Assembly (NCBI RefSeq): GCF_037042905.1
Contig: NC_087261.1
Location: 10,563,717-10,627,716 of the forward strand
Direction: 5' to 3'
Origin: Lytechinus pictus
Lineage: Eukaryota > Echinodermata > Echinoidea > Temnopleuroida > Toxopneustidae
DNA: 64,000 bases
The notes under the pieces were generated by a model that was not told the DNA's origin, did not search any database, and saw only the letters and a program-made list of their open reading frames with translations. Positions 11,612-23,500 of the stretch are shown here, in pieces. Both the position numbers and the translations under genes were made by a program. Position 1 is the first letter of the stretch. The number at the start of each line of letters is the position of its first letter.

Positions 11612-14243
11612 CGGATGGTCTAATACCACATCATCTACTTATCAGTTCGTCCAACTTCACATAGTCTAAACTCATTTCGTCTACAACCAGTTTGTCTAAT
11701 ATCCAATTCGTCTAATTCCCACTTGGTCTAATATCCTATTCGTCTAATTTCCATTTTGGCTAATAACCAGTTGGGCTAATTTCCACTTGGTCTAATATCC
11801 AATTCCTCTAATTCCCACTTGGTCTAATATCCAATTGGTCTAATGAGCAGTTGGGCTAAAATCATTTAGTCTAATTTCCAGTTAGTCTAACACCACTTGG
11901 TCTAATTTCCACTTTGGCTAATTTCCACTTGGTCTAATTATCATTTTGTCTAATTGCCACATGGTCTAATGACCGTTTGGTCTAATTTCCACTTGGTCTA
12001 ATTTCCATTTAGTCTAATTTCCACTTGGTCTAATATCCAATTGGTCTAATGACCACTTGGTCTAATAGCCAAATGGTCTAAAGACCACTTGGTCTAATGA
12101 CCAGTTCGGCTAATCGTCACTTGGTCTAATTTTCATTTGGTCTAATTCACACTTGGTCTAATGTCTATTTATTCTAATATAGCATCATTCATTATTATTT
12201 ATTTATCTAGAATTAGCAAATATGGTACGTAATGGATAAATACAATGCATCAGTTAATACATATCGCCAGGATCTGGAGGGGTAGAGCTGGTGGGCGCAA
12301 AACCTCACCGTGAAGGACTATCGATGACAAGATAGTCGCTCATCAAACTAATTATTCTAATAAAATAATTCTCATAATTAGGCCTGTATATCGATTATAA
12401 GATGATGATAAAAATTATATCATACTCATAATCATTACATCACCGCATGCACATTTACAGAACAATAAGTTGGGGACCTTGTAGCTTATAATGGTCGAAT
12501 GGCGGGGTTTCATCAGAATAAAATTATTATGAAGAAAGGAACGAAAATATAATGTAATTGATTGTGTGGATACGTATCTGGTAAACATATATATGCCTCT
12601 TTTAAATCATTGTTATGCACCATTACGGACGATACTTGAACTTGATGTCCTAGTTATGCAGTTTGGGGGAACCAAAACTTACAAAGTCATTAGATCATGT
12701 AATTTTGTTATGAACATTTGTTTAGTTATTTCAATATTTAGTTTGGAGGCAAATAACAGACAAGTTAGATATAGTTTGATAACACTATACAGGTATATTG
12801 GGTTAGCTGCGACAACATAACTGCGACCATCTTGGTAGCAGCCACATAATTCTGACGTGTAATAACATAGTATACATGTAGTCTACGCTTGCAGACCTTT
12901 ATCAGTTATCACCACAACAGTCATTCATCTTATATATCTTCTCATTCTGTTTTTTGTTCTACTTCTTCGCCTCTTCCTTAAATGGATTGGCAAGGTTCCC
13001 ACCCCATTAGGGAAATCAGGGATTTTTAAAACGTTTTTCCAGTCAGGGATTGCCTCAAATCCGGGAAAAATGTCTCAAATGAGGGCAAAATCAGGGAATT
13101 TTGATCGGCCCAAAAGTCGAAAGCATGACAGTCTGTTATATTTTGTTGTATTTTAAAACAACATTCATTGAATGACATGATATGGTGTTGGTTTTTTTTT
13201 TAGTGTAGCCTCTTCTACTACAATACAAGTATAGGCCTACTGGTACATTATACATGCATAACTAAAATAAAAATAATACATGTAATTCACTGCAACAACT
13301 TCGAAAACATGTGAAACTGGGAATGGGTTTAAATAATTATCAAGGAATTTTTTAACTTCATCAGAGATATCAGGGATTTTTGTTTTCTTGAAAAGTTGGG
13401 AACCATGATTGGGTTAAGCCATCGTTTCTATCTACAGTAGATCGTATACATAGAGGTGAATAAATAAAAATAATATTTTTTCACCTCTATATTAGCGTTA
13501 TTTTACAGAAAAATAGCAAATTTGATTGTTTTTCACCAAAACCTTCAAAAATCCCCTGAAACAGACAAAAAATCCCCAAAGTTTGTATAATCCCCAAATA
13601 ATTTTTTTCATCCCCACAGGCTTTCGAAAATCCCCATATTTTCAAAATTCAGTTGGAGACGAAATATACGTCACTCTAACTGTACTCCAATATCGAGGGG
13701 CGCACATGTGAAGATTCGAAGCCGGCGCGCGGAAAGTAACTTTAAAAATTTCACCAGAAAATTGAAAACAAGTCACCATGCAGACTTTACGAATTAGACC
13801 AAATGGCATGTAGACGAAATGAATGTTAGACTATCTGGAAATTAGACCAAGTGGAAATTAGCCGAAGTGGAAATTAGACCAAGTGGAAATTAGCCGAAAT
13901 GGAAATTAGACCAACTAAACATTAGACCAACTGCACATTAGACCAAATGAATAATGGACCAAGTGAGGATTAGACCAACTGGTATTAGACCAACTAGTAT
14001 TAGACTAACCGACTATTAGACGAACTGGTATTAGACCAAATGCAATTAGACCAAGTGACAATAAAATACATTAGACCAAATGAAAATTAGACCAAGTGGC
14101 TATTAGACCAAGTGGTCATTAGACCAATTGGCTATTAGACCAAGTGGTCACTCATTAGACCAAAAGAGAATTGGACTAAGTGGGTTTAGCCCGAATGTTG
14201 TTAGCCCATCTGATGATTAGACCAAGTGATAATAGACCATCCG
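11612..14243. mobile_element. Foldback-like element 1: arms made of a GGTCTAAT minisatellite
   Basis: The left arm (11612-about 12190) is an array of units of about 16-20 bp such as CACTTGGTCTAATTTC. The right arm (about 13795-14243) is the same array reverse-complemented, with units such as GAAATTAGACCAAGTG. The outer edges match as CGGATGGTCTA and TAGACCATCCG. A core of about 1.6 kb separates the arms and contains the repeat copy at 12994-13404 and a small TAGAGGTGAATA hairpin at about 13452-13490. Long inverted arms built of short tandem repeats are the hallmark of foldback elements (Drosophila FB, sea urchin TU). No transposase was recognised in the core. The right end lies about 245 bp from the EIF3E start codon. 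Confidence 0.7.
12994..13404 (-). repeat. Dispersed repeat family ending GGTTCCCA, copy 2 (inside foldback 1)
   Basis: Opens with GGTTCCCACCCCATTAGGGA and closes with GTTGGGAACC, giving short inverted ends. The body carries CAGGGATTTTT and GAAACTGGGAATGGGTTT blocks found in reverse at 1885-2215. It seems to have inserted into, or been captured by, the core of the foldback element. Confidence 0.55.
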
Positions 14244-14299
14244 TCAGTAAAATCTCAGGTTGAAGCCGGGGCTGAAATCCTCTTTAAAAATTATATTTC

Positions 14300-14487
14300 C
14301 CTTTTTTATTCGTTCTTGTGAAGGTAAATATTTATGCCGTTTTCTTCCTTCTTTTTAATCGCACGCTATTAGTCGCCAGTAGCCAGCGCGCAGCTTGTAT
14401 CGTCTATGTCCGGCGGAGCCGGAGATCTTTGATTGAACGCGCGGGCGCGGCGCTGCGCGCGCACATCCATTGAAGGAATCTGTCAAG
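14300..14487 (+). promoter_or_regulatory. EIF3E: Predicted EIF3E promoter and 5' leader
   Basis: GC and CpG content rises sharply from about 14360 to the start codon, with GCGCGC-rich words at 14395 and 14440-14465, in contrast with the AT-rich surroundings. No TATA box is seen. A pyrimidine run (TTTTCTTCCTTCTTTTT, about 14337-14354) could hold a TCT-type initiator, as is typical of translation-apparatus genes, but the start site is not determined by sequence alone. The word CAAGATGGCGG spans the start codon and resembles a YY1 site. Confidence 0.45.
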
Positions 14488-14577
14488 ATGGCGGAATTCG
14501 ACCTGACTTCGAAAATCGGACAATATTTGGATAGACATCTTGTTTTTCCGTTGTTAGAGTTTTTGTCAGTACAAGAA
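14488..14577 (+). CDS. EIF3E: EIF3E coding exon 1
   Basis: Encodes residues 1-30, starting [20 protein letters not shown] and ending LSVQE. ATG at 14488 is chosen because it matches the family's N-terminus exactly and no in-frame ATG lies just upstream. Followed by donor GTGAGT; ends in phase 0. Confidence 0.96.
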
Positions 14578-17500
14578 GTGAGTATTATGTACAAAGATGG
14601 TGTCTCAAACTTATACGGATTGTATAATCGTTGTAATTATCATGAATTTCGTGCCATCTGGTCGCAACTGTGTGCCCCCATGTGGGATTCGACAGTCCGA
14701 CGTGTTCACTTTTGCGTAGGCAATGGTAGGCCCTGGCTTAGCCTTAGGCTAGATGATATGATAAATCATGATCTCAATTTGAATAGTAACTGCCCAAGAT
14801 TCAACATGACATGTTAAGCTATTCTGCATGATATTTTTAATCTAAAAAATCTTTTCACAAAATGAAAGAGATCCTTATGTATGACTGTGTATGTTTGTTG
14901 AGCATGCAGTGTTTTGAAATGGAGACGAGTCTAGAGAGTAGATAGAGATAAGGTGTCTGAAGTGAAGAGTGAAGACTGAAGGCAGTGAAGCCACACTGAA
15001 ATGTGTCAGCACAAAACAGGCTAATTTAGGGGAAAATATGGCACATTTTTTCGGGGAAGTTTAGGCTACTAGTACTATAGGCCGGTCAAATTGAAATCCT
15101 AAAATTTTTATTTGAACGTCTTCACATTTTTATTTACAATGACATGAAAGAGAAAACAAAATCAAAGCAAACATACCAACTCCCAGTTCCAAAGGTTTCC
15201 AAAAAGTGAAGATATTAAGTGTCAAACTATGGCCTTTGTGAGACCAGAAAGGGACAGAGATAACCGATTCAGCCCCCTAACTTCCCCGAAGCTAGTTGTC
15301 ACGTAAAATGGTCGATGAATAGCTAGTTTCGAACGACCTCCTTAAATTAATATTCAATTTTAAATTTGCCGCTGCAGCCCGGCTCGTAGTCTGTGGTAGC
15401 TTGTGCACGAGACGTTATTTACGAAAAATGCATTCTAAAAAGTAAAACTCTCGGCAAAATCGTGATATAGGCCCCGCTCGAGAAAAACTTGTAATCGATT
15501 ATACTACCTCAATATCTAGGTTGCTAACTTCAGCTCACTATATATACTCGTGATATAGGCCCCGCTGCTGTGTTGAATGGCTTAGAATGTCCGTTTGCGG
15601 GGCCTGTTTCACGAGTATAGTACTATAACCGTTATATAGGCCCCGCACTACGGCACTTCAGACACTCCAACACAGTAGCGGGGCCTATATCACGAGTATA
15701 TATTAAGCTTGCATCCTAAGATAGTCGCGAAACTGGCCCCGTCCAATGCGCTTTTCCCAGCATTCGCACGTGTGTGGGGCTCGGATGACGACTATAGTAG
15801 TATACTCGTTATCGAGGCCCCTTACACTGTTATATAATGGAAAATAACGTGGTCGTGGGGCTTGTTTCCCCGGCCGGTGAGAATTATCATGGGCGGCGCT
15901 GTAGGGGGAGCCTCCAATTTATTTTCCAAATATACAAGGAAAGAATATCATGAGCGGCGCTGTAAGGGGCGGGGGGCTCCTTATTTTCCAAATAAACAAT
16001 TAAGGAGAGAATGATTTAATACTTCTTCAGAAATTTATTTGTGGATTTATTTGTATTTATTCATTAATCATTTGATTTATTTGTTTTCATTTTTTTTTTC
16101 TTTTGTGATGTAGAGAGTCAGAGGTATCATTCGTTTTTAATTATTTTTATGTGTAAAATTTCATTTATTTATTTCTCAATCTATTAATTAATGTATTTAT
16201 ATTTATTCATTAATCATTTAAGTCATTTGTTTTCTTTCTTTTTTTTGTTATAGAGAGAGTCAGAGTTATTCGTTTTTAATTCTTTTTATTTGTGGAAGCT
16301 CATTTAATTTATTTATCAATCTATTTTAATTGATTAATTAATGTATTTATATTGATTAATAAATCTATTTATAGTTATTCATTAATCATTTAATTTATTT
16401 GTTTTCAGTTTTTTTTCTTTTGTGACTGGTAGAGAGTCAGAGTATCATTCGTTTTTAATTATTTTCATGTGTGAAATTTCGTTTATTTATTTATCAATCT
16501 ATTATTTTGATTGATTAATATGTATTTATATTGATAAATAAATGTTGATATTGATAAATATATTGATTAATAAATGTAAAAATGTATAAATGTATTACCC
16601 AACAAGGCAACGACAATATTATCATCTCCCATTAACAAGAACTTTATTTGCAAAGAATTCATTTGTCTTTTCCGGGCCCGCCTACTGGAACTCTCTGCCT
16701 CAAGATTTTAAAGAATCCCCTAATATAAATATTTTTAAACGCAAACTGAAAAAAATGTTAATTTTGCAATACTCGTTGCAAGCAGATCATGCTGAATAAC
16801 TGATTTATTTATACTCGGTTTTTGTGTCTATCGTGTATTATATGCGCTCGTATACACTCGTATATACATGTATATTATTTGTTATTACTTTTTTCTTCTT
16901 AAAATTGCAACTAGCCAAAGTACCTGCTCCTGTTGCCCGATTTCTTTCTATGTTATGTACACTGCATTTCTCTGTCCCTCCCCTCTTCTCCCCCTCACAT
17001 TCCCCCTCTCTCCCTAATGCTATAAAACAAAATATTTCTCACATCAGTTTTTTTTCTCGTAAAATGCACCAAAATTGTTTGTATTTATTTTTAAAGTTCT
17101 ATATATCATTACGACCCAGTGTTTTTTTTTGTAATGAAACTAAGTTTATTTAGGGGCTTGCCTTTTGTACAAGCTTTGCTTTTTTTTGGCAAGACCCTCC
17201 GTTTTTACTTTAAAATACAATTGTCATATTAGGTAATTTTATTCATTGAATTGTGCTCCTTAAATCTAAGATTATGTTATATATATTTTATTACGTCTTG
17301 CAGTATTTTCCACCTTGTTTTGTTATATTTATCATGCTTATGTTGTGAAACGGAAATCAATAAATCAAATCAAATCAATATTTATATTGATAAATAAATG
17401 TATTTATATTGATAAATAAATGTATTTATATTTATTCATTAATCATTTAATTCATTTGTTTTCAGTTTTTTTCTTTTGTGATATAGAGAGTCAGATCGAG

Positions 17501-20500
17501 TTATCATTCGTTTTTGTCTCACCTGCATAGCAGAGTGAGACTATAGGCGCCGCTTTTCCGACGGCGACGGCGGCGGCGGCGGCGACGGCGGCGGCGGCGT
17601 CAACACCAAATCTTAACCTGAGGTTAAGTTTTTGAAATGACAGCATAACTTAGAAAGTATATGGACCTAGTTCATGAAACTTGGCCATAAGGTTAATCAA
17701 GTATTACTGAACATCCTGCCTGAGTTTCATGTCACATGACCAAGGTCAAAGGTCATTTAGGGTCAATGAACTTAGACCATGTTGGGGGAATCAACATCAA
17801 AATCTTAACCTAAGGTTAAGTTTTTGAAATGTCATCATAACTTAGAAAATATATAGACCTAGTTCATGAAACTTATACATAAGGTTAATCAAGTATCAAT
17901 GAACATCCTGCTTGAGTTTCACATCACATGACCAAGGTCAAAGGTCATTTAGGGTCAATGAACTTTGGCCGAATTGGGGGTATCTGTTGAATTACCATCA
18001 TAACTTTGAAAGTTTATGGATCTGATTCATGAAACTTGGACATAATAGTAATCAAGTATTACTGAACATCCTGTGCAAGTTTCAGGTCACATGATCAAGG
18101 TCAAATGTCATTTAGGGTCAATGAACTTTGGCCAAATTGGGGTATTTGTTGAATTACAGCCATAAATTTGAAAGTGTGTTGGTCTAGTTCATAAAACTTG
18201 GACATAATAGTAATCAAGTATCACTGAACATCCTGTGCAAGTTTCAGGTCACATGATCAAGGTCAAAGGTCATGTTAAGGTCAAAGAACTTTGGCCACGT
18301 TGGGGGTATTTGTTGAATTGCCATCATATCTCTATAAGTGTATTGGTCTAGTTCATAAAACGTGGAAATAAGAGTAACCAAGTATCACTGAACATCTTGT
18401 GCGAGTTATAGTAGTTTTCAAAATCAGCACTGCTGCTATATTGAATCGTGTGATGCAGGTGAGACGGCCAGAGGCATTCCACTTGTTAATTTTTTTTATG
18501 TGTGGAAGTTCATTATTGTTCCCCTTGTTTTGGGGAGAATAAATTGGAGCCCCCCCAGCATTTCATTTTAATTATATTTTTTGCGGGACCCGGGAGGGGG
18601 GTGCATTGGCGGCGGAAGCCAAAAAATTTAGGGGGGGGGTCCACCTGAAATTTTGTGATGGACACATGCACAGGTAAAAAATAATTTGACAAGCAAAAAA
18701 AAAAAAAAAGGTTATCAACCTCAATTTTAGGGGGACCGTCCCCACCGCAAATAAAAGGGGGCCTGTCCCCCCGTTCCCCCCCCCCCGCTTCCGCCGCCTA
18801 TGGGGAGGTGTCATCAATAATCAAATTACATAGTTCTTGTACATGATTTTTCCCCAATATTTCACTTGACGTAAAGCTGCGATTGAATCCATTTTGTATC
18901 ATATATCTATTTATAATCACCTGGATGTAAGTAGTCAATATCTTTTTAAAATCAGCTTTCTTCTCTTATTCAATATTGAATCACTCATCTGGCTTCCTGT
19001 GTATATTTTGTTGTGTTTTTCATTCCTTTCATAAATGCCTCCCCCCGCCTCCCCACTTTTCATCCATTTAAGTTCGAAAAAGAAAACGAATAGGTATAAT
19101 CGGGGAAGATTTATTAATTTTCTTTTGGTCAATTTCATTATTGCTTGAGGGATATCTACACTTGATAATATTAATCTATAATACTGAGACTTATCCTCCC
19201 CGGCAATTGGGGATATGCCTATCATTATGTATATTATTCATTTTGCGTATAAAAGTAGGCCCTACTTTCAAAGTACTTTTTTATCTTAATAACCTTTTGT
19301 TTTTAAAAAGCTATATATACCGTTCATTGATATGCCAGTATTTCTTCAGCTAACATATTTTCTCTTCCTGCATTCATTTTAAAACCTAAAGGGATGGTCC
19401 GTGTTGAAAGTATTTATAGCTTAATAAATAGAGTAAAATTCACTGAGCATAATGCCGAAAATTTCATTAAAAAAATATTGATTGATTGTCATTTCATTAA
19501 TTCACCATCCAAATATTGCATTTTTTCTTCGCCTATATGGTATTCATTTACTTACTAATTCATACACCCTTGCCCCCCCCCCCCCCCTCCCCCGATTTCT
19601 CGTTTTTATTAAAAGATTTAATAATTTCGGAAAATGTGTCTCAATGTGTTCTTATAATTTATTTTTATGCACGAATTATTCTACTATTTCCCTTTCTGTT
19701 ATATTTCATTTCAGGAGTTTAATGTGTCCCCCAGATCCGAGATTTCGTAGCGGGGGGGGGGGGGGGGGAGCTCAAATTTGAGAAGACAGTTGGTGGTCTG
19801 TCTGGTTGAATGCGTCAGGAAAAAATATACACACAGGCACTGACGGGTCCAGTATTTTTAAAGGGGCGGGGATACAGGCTGGTCGGACACATTGCCATTC
19901 ATGAAATCCATAGTCGGCCAGTCAAAGAGGAAGAGGTAAAAGTTTTTTTGGGGGTATGTTTTTAAGCACTGCTGACATGTAGGAGTGAGAGAGAGGGGGG
20001 GGGGGCATCTTGTTCAACACTTTACTTCATCTGTAAATATCATTATTTTACATTGATTTACATGTAGTTTAATTACCACTAGGCACTCACATAGTATCCT
20101 GTTGCTAGGCGACATCCAACAGGCGCTGTTTTTCATGAAGTTGCATCGTACATATTACTTAGTTGACAGTGAGGTCACGAATCGTGGCATGTTCTGAGAT
20201 TGTTTTTTATATATAAAAACACAAATTTAGAATGAGAAATCAGATAAAGCACAAAAGTATTTCTAATTTCATTTTTCTGTTTTTTTTATATACAAATGCC
20301 AAATCACAACACGTTTTTCTCGTTGTGATATCGTTTTTGTGTTTTCAAAAACCAAACTAAGGGGGCTGATTTCCGTTTTCGCTTCTACATGATTGGAACA
20401 GAAAAACAAATTATCCATTAGTACCTTGATTGTGCAGGTTACAGGGCAAGTGAAAGTGACATTCACAATTGATCTTAGCAAGACATTCATAACATAAATG

Positions 20501-23500
20501 AGTAGAGTACCATTTCATATAATAAACACTAATTCACTAATTAAAGTATGAGAATGGCAATATTTGATCGGAGAATATCGAACTTCTCAACCGAAATGCG
20601 TGACAATAAAAATATACATTTTCATCGAACCTTTAAGTTAAGAATATTTTTTCTATGTTTCTGCTTTAATTATCATCAACTTTGCGTCAGGGTAAACTGC
20701 CTCCTTGAAGGGTAGGCGGCGTAGGCCTATTGTGTCGATTGATAGACAGCATCTTTTCCCAAAACAGTGCAAACATAAACTAATAAATGAATATAATTAT
20801 GAATAAACCAGGAAATGAATAAGTAAGTGAAACAATACGAAGGAGAACTTGAAATAGTAATGCATTAGGCCATCTCTCTTTCTTTCTCTCTTTCTAACAT
20901 TTCACGTATTGGCTTCAATGAGGTAACAATTATATTTTATTATATATAATAATATATGGTACACAGAGAGATCAAATCCATAAGCAAAAAAGAGAAATTA
21001 ACGATAATGGTTGCAATGGTCTAACATCAACTAAAACAAAAAGTATGATACAAACAAATATATCAATTGTTTAATTTAAAGGACAAGTCCGCCCCAACAA
21101 AAAAATTTATTTGAATAAAAAGAGGAAAATCGAACGATCATAACGCTAAAAATGTCATCAAAGTCAGATAAAATAAGAAAGTTATAACATTTTGAAGTTT
21201 AGTTTAATTTGAAATAATAGTTATATATGCACATCCAGGTCGGTATGCAAATGAGGAAACTGATGACGCCATCCACTCACTATTTCTTTAGTATTGTATT
21301 ATATAAAATATATTTTCCAATTTTCTTCTCATTGTCAAGTGAAACAATTCCTCCCTGAACATATGGTTCATTCACGTTGGCCCTTATTGTAAAATCTGTG
21401 AAAAATGAAATATTGTATAATTCAAACAATAAAAAAAAGAAATAGCGAGGCCGGAACTGTATCATTTGCATGCAAATGAGTTGTGCATATATTTATCACT
21501 TTTTTGTGAAAAATAAGCGAAACTTTAGAATATCACAACTTTCTTATTTTACATCGGATTTCGATGAAATTTCCAGCGTTATGCTAGTTTAATATTTCTC
21601 TATTTATTCAAATCAACATTTTTTCTGGGGTGAACTTGACATTTAAATGAATGAAATGTATGACCCTGTATCAACATAAGACCTCAGATAACAAAAATAT
21701 GAAAATATAATAAATGAATAAATAGATAATAAATAAATAAATGAACCTCCACACGTAAAAAGAAATAAAAACGAATGATATCTCTGACGCTCTATATCAC
21801 ACACAAAAATGAAAACAAATAAATTAAATGATTAATAAATGAATATTAATACATATAAATAAAAAATCAAAATAGATTGATAAATAAATTAAATGAACTT
21901 CCACACATTAAAAGAATGAAAAACTAATGATACCTAGCTCTAATTCCCTATATCACAAAAGAAAAAAAACCCTGAAAACAAATGAATTAAATGATCAATA
22001 AATAATTATAAATACATTAATTAATCAATTAAAATAGATTAATAAATAAATTAAATGAGCTTCCACAAATAAAAAGAATTAAAAACGAATAACTCTGACT
22101 CTCTCTATAACAAAAGAAAAAAAAAGAAAACAAATGAATTAAATGATCAATGAATAATTATAAATACATTAATTAATCAATTAAAATAGATTAATAAATA
22201 AATTAAATGAGCTTCCACAAATAAAAAGAATTAAAAACGAATAACTCTGACTCTCTCTATAACAAAAGAAAACAAATGAATTAAATGATCAATGAATAAT
22301 TATAAATACATTAATTAATCAATTAAAATAGATTAATAAATAAATTAAATGAGCTTCCACAAATAAAAAGAATTAAAAACGAATAACTCTGACTCTCTCT
22401 ATAACAAAAAAAAGAAAGAAAACAAATGACTTAAATGATTAATGAATAAATATAAATACATTAATTAATAGATTGAGAAATAAATAAATGAAATTTTACA
22501 CATAAAAATAATTAAAAACGAATGATACCTCTGACTCTCTAGTACATCACAAAAGAAAAAAAAACTGAAAACAAATAAATCAAATGATTAATGAATAAAT
22601 ACAAATAAATCCACAAATAAATTTCTGAAGAAGTATTAAAATCATTCTCTCCTTAATTGTTTATTTGGAAAATAAGGAGCCCCCCCCCCCCGCCCCTTAC
22701 AGCGCCGCTCATGATATTCTTTCCTTGTTTATTTGGAAAATAAATTGGAGGCTCCCCCTACACCGCCCATGATAATTCTCACCGGCCGGGGAAACAAGCC
22801 CCACGACCACGTTATTTTCCATTGTATAACAGTGTAAGGGGCCTCGATAACGAGTATACTACTATAGTCGTCATCCGGGCCCCACACACGTGCGAATGCT
22901 GGGAAAAGCGCATAGGACGGGGCCAGTTTCGCGACTATCTTAGGATGCAAGCTTAATATATACTCGTGATATAGGCCCCGCTACTGTGTTGGAGTGTCTG
23001 AAGTGCCGTAGTGCGGGGCCTATATAACGGTTATAGTACTATACTCGTGAAACAGGCCCCGCAAACGGACATTCTAAGCCATTCAACACAGCAGCGGGGC
23101 CTATATCACGAGTATATATAGTGAGCTGAAGTTAGCAACCTAGATATTGAGGTATGATCGATTACAATTTTTTTCTCGAGCGGGGCCTATATCACGAGTA
23201 TGCCACTTTGCCAAACTCTCCCCATAAATAGAAATTTACGATTTACTTTAAAAATAAACGATGATTCATATTTCATACCTATAAAATGATGATCATTTGA
23301 CATATCCGACTTCTAGATCATGTTTTTGGTGGAAGTTATTTCCATCTTTTCTTCTCCGTCAGAACTCCGAACGTAGCCACGGACATGCCACGGCCAGCGC
23401 ACCCGGTACTGATGCACTGCATATACGGTACTAGACGACCGGCCTTAGCCACAGTCATGACATGCCGTTGCCAATTTTAGGATATTATTTTTAGTAATTA

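Larger units (their letters stand above)
15461..23196. mobile_element. Foldback-like element 2 (about 7.7 kb, in EIF3E intron 1)
   Basis: The outer domain 15461-about 16020 is the reverse complement of about 22620-23196, with only scattered differences. The outermost bases read CGTGATATAGGCCCCGCTCG and, at the other end, CGAGCGGGGCCTATATCACG. Within each outer domain the word GCGGGGCCTATATCACGAG recurs several times in both orientations. Inside the outer domains each arm continues as an AT-rich array (about 16020-16575 plus 17380-17515 on the left, 21700-22620 on the right) with a period of about 145-165 bp (units near 21820, 21975, 22125, 22270, 22420, 22575). The core is about 18515-21700. 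This matches the two-domain arm plan of foldback/TU elements. No transposase frame was found. Nested insertions: LINE at 16575, repeat at 17516, MITEs at 18603 and 21080. Confidence 0.75.

Noticed and set aside
11612..12190. GGTCTAAT array as an independent minisatellite
   Set aside because: Its reverse-complement array at 13795-14243 with matching outer edges makes a foldback element the better explanation.
14470..14487. Upstream start for EIF3E giving six extra residues
   Set aside because: The codon there is TTG, not ATG; the ATG at 14488 gives the conserved family N-terminus.
17743..18272. CRISPR-like array
   Set aside because: Units are long, diverged and part of a eukaryotic dispersed element; repeats and spacers are not regular.
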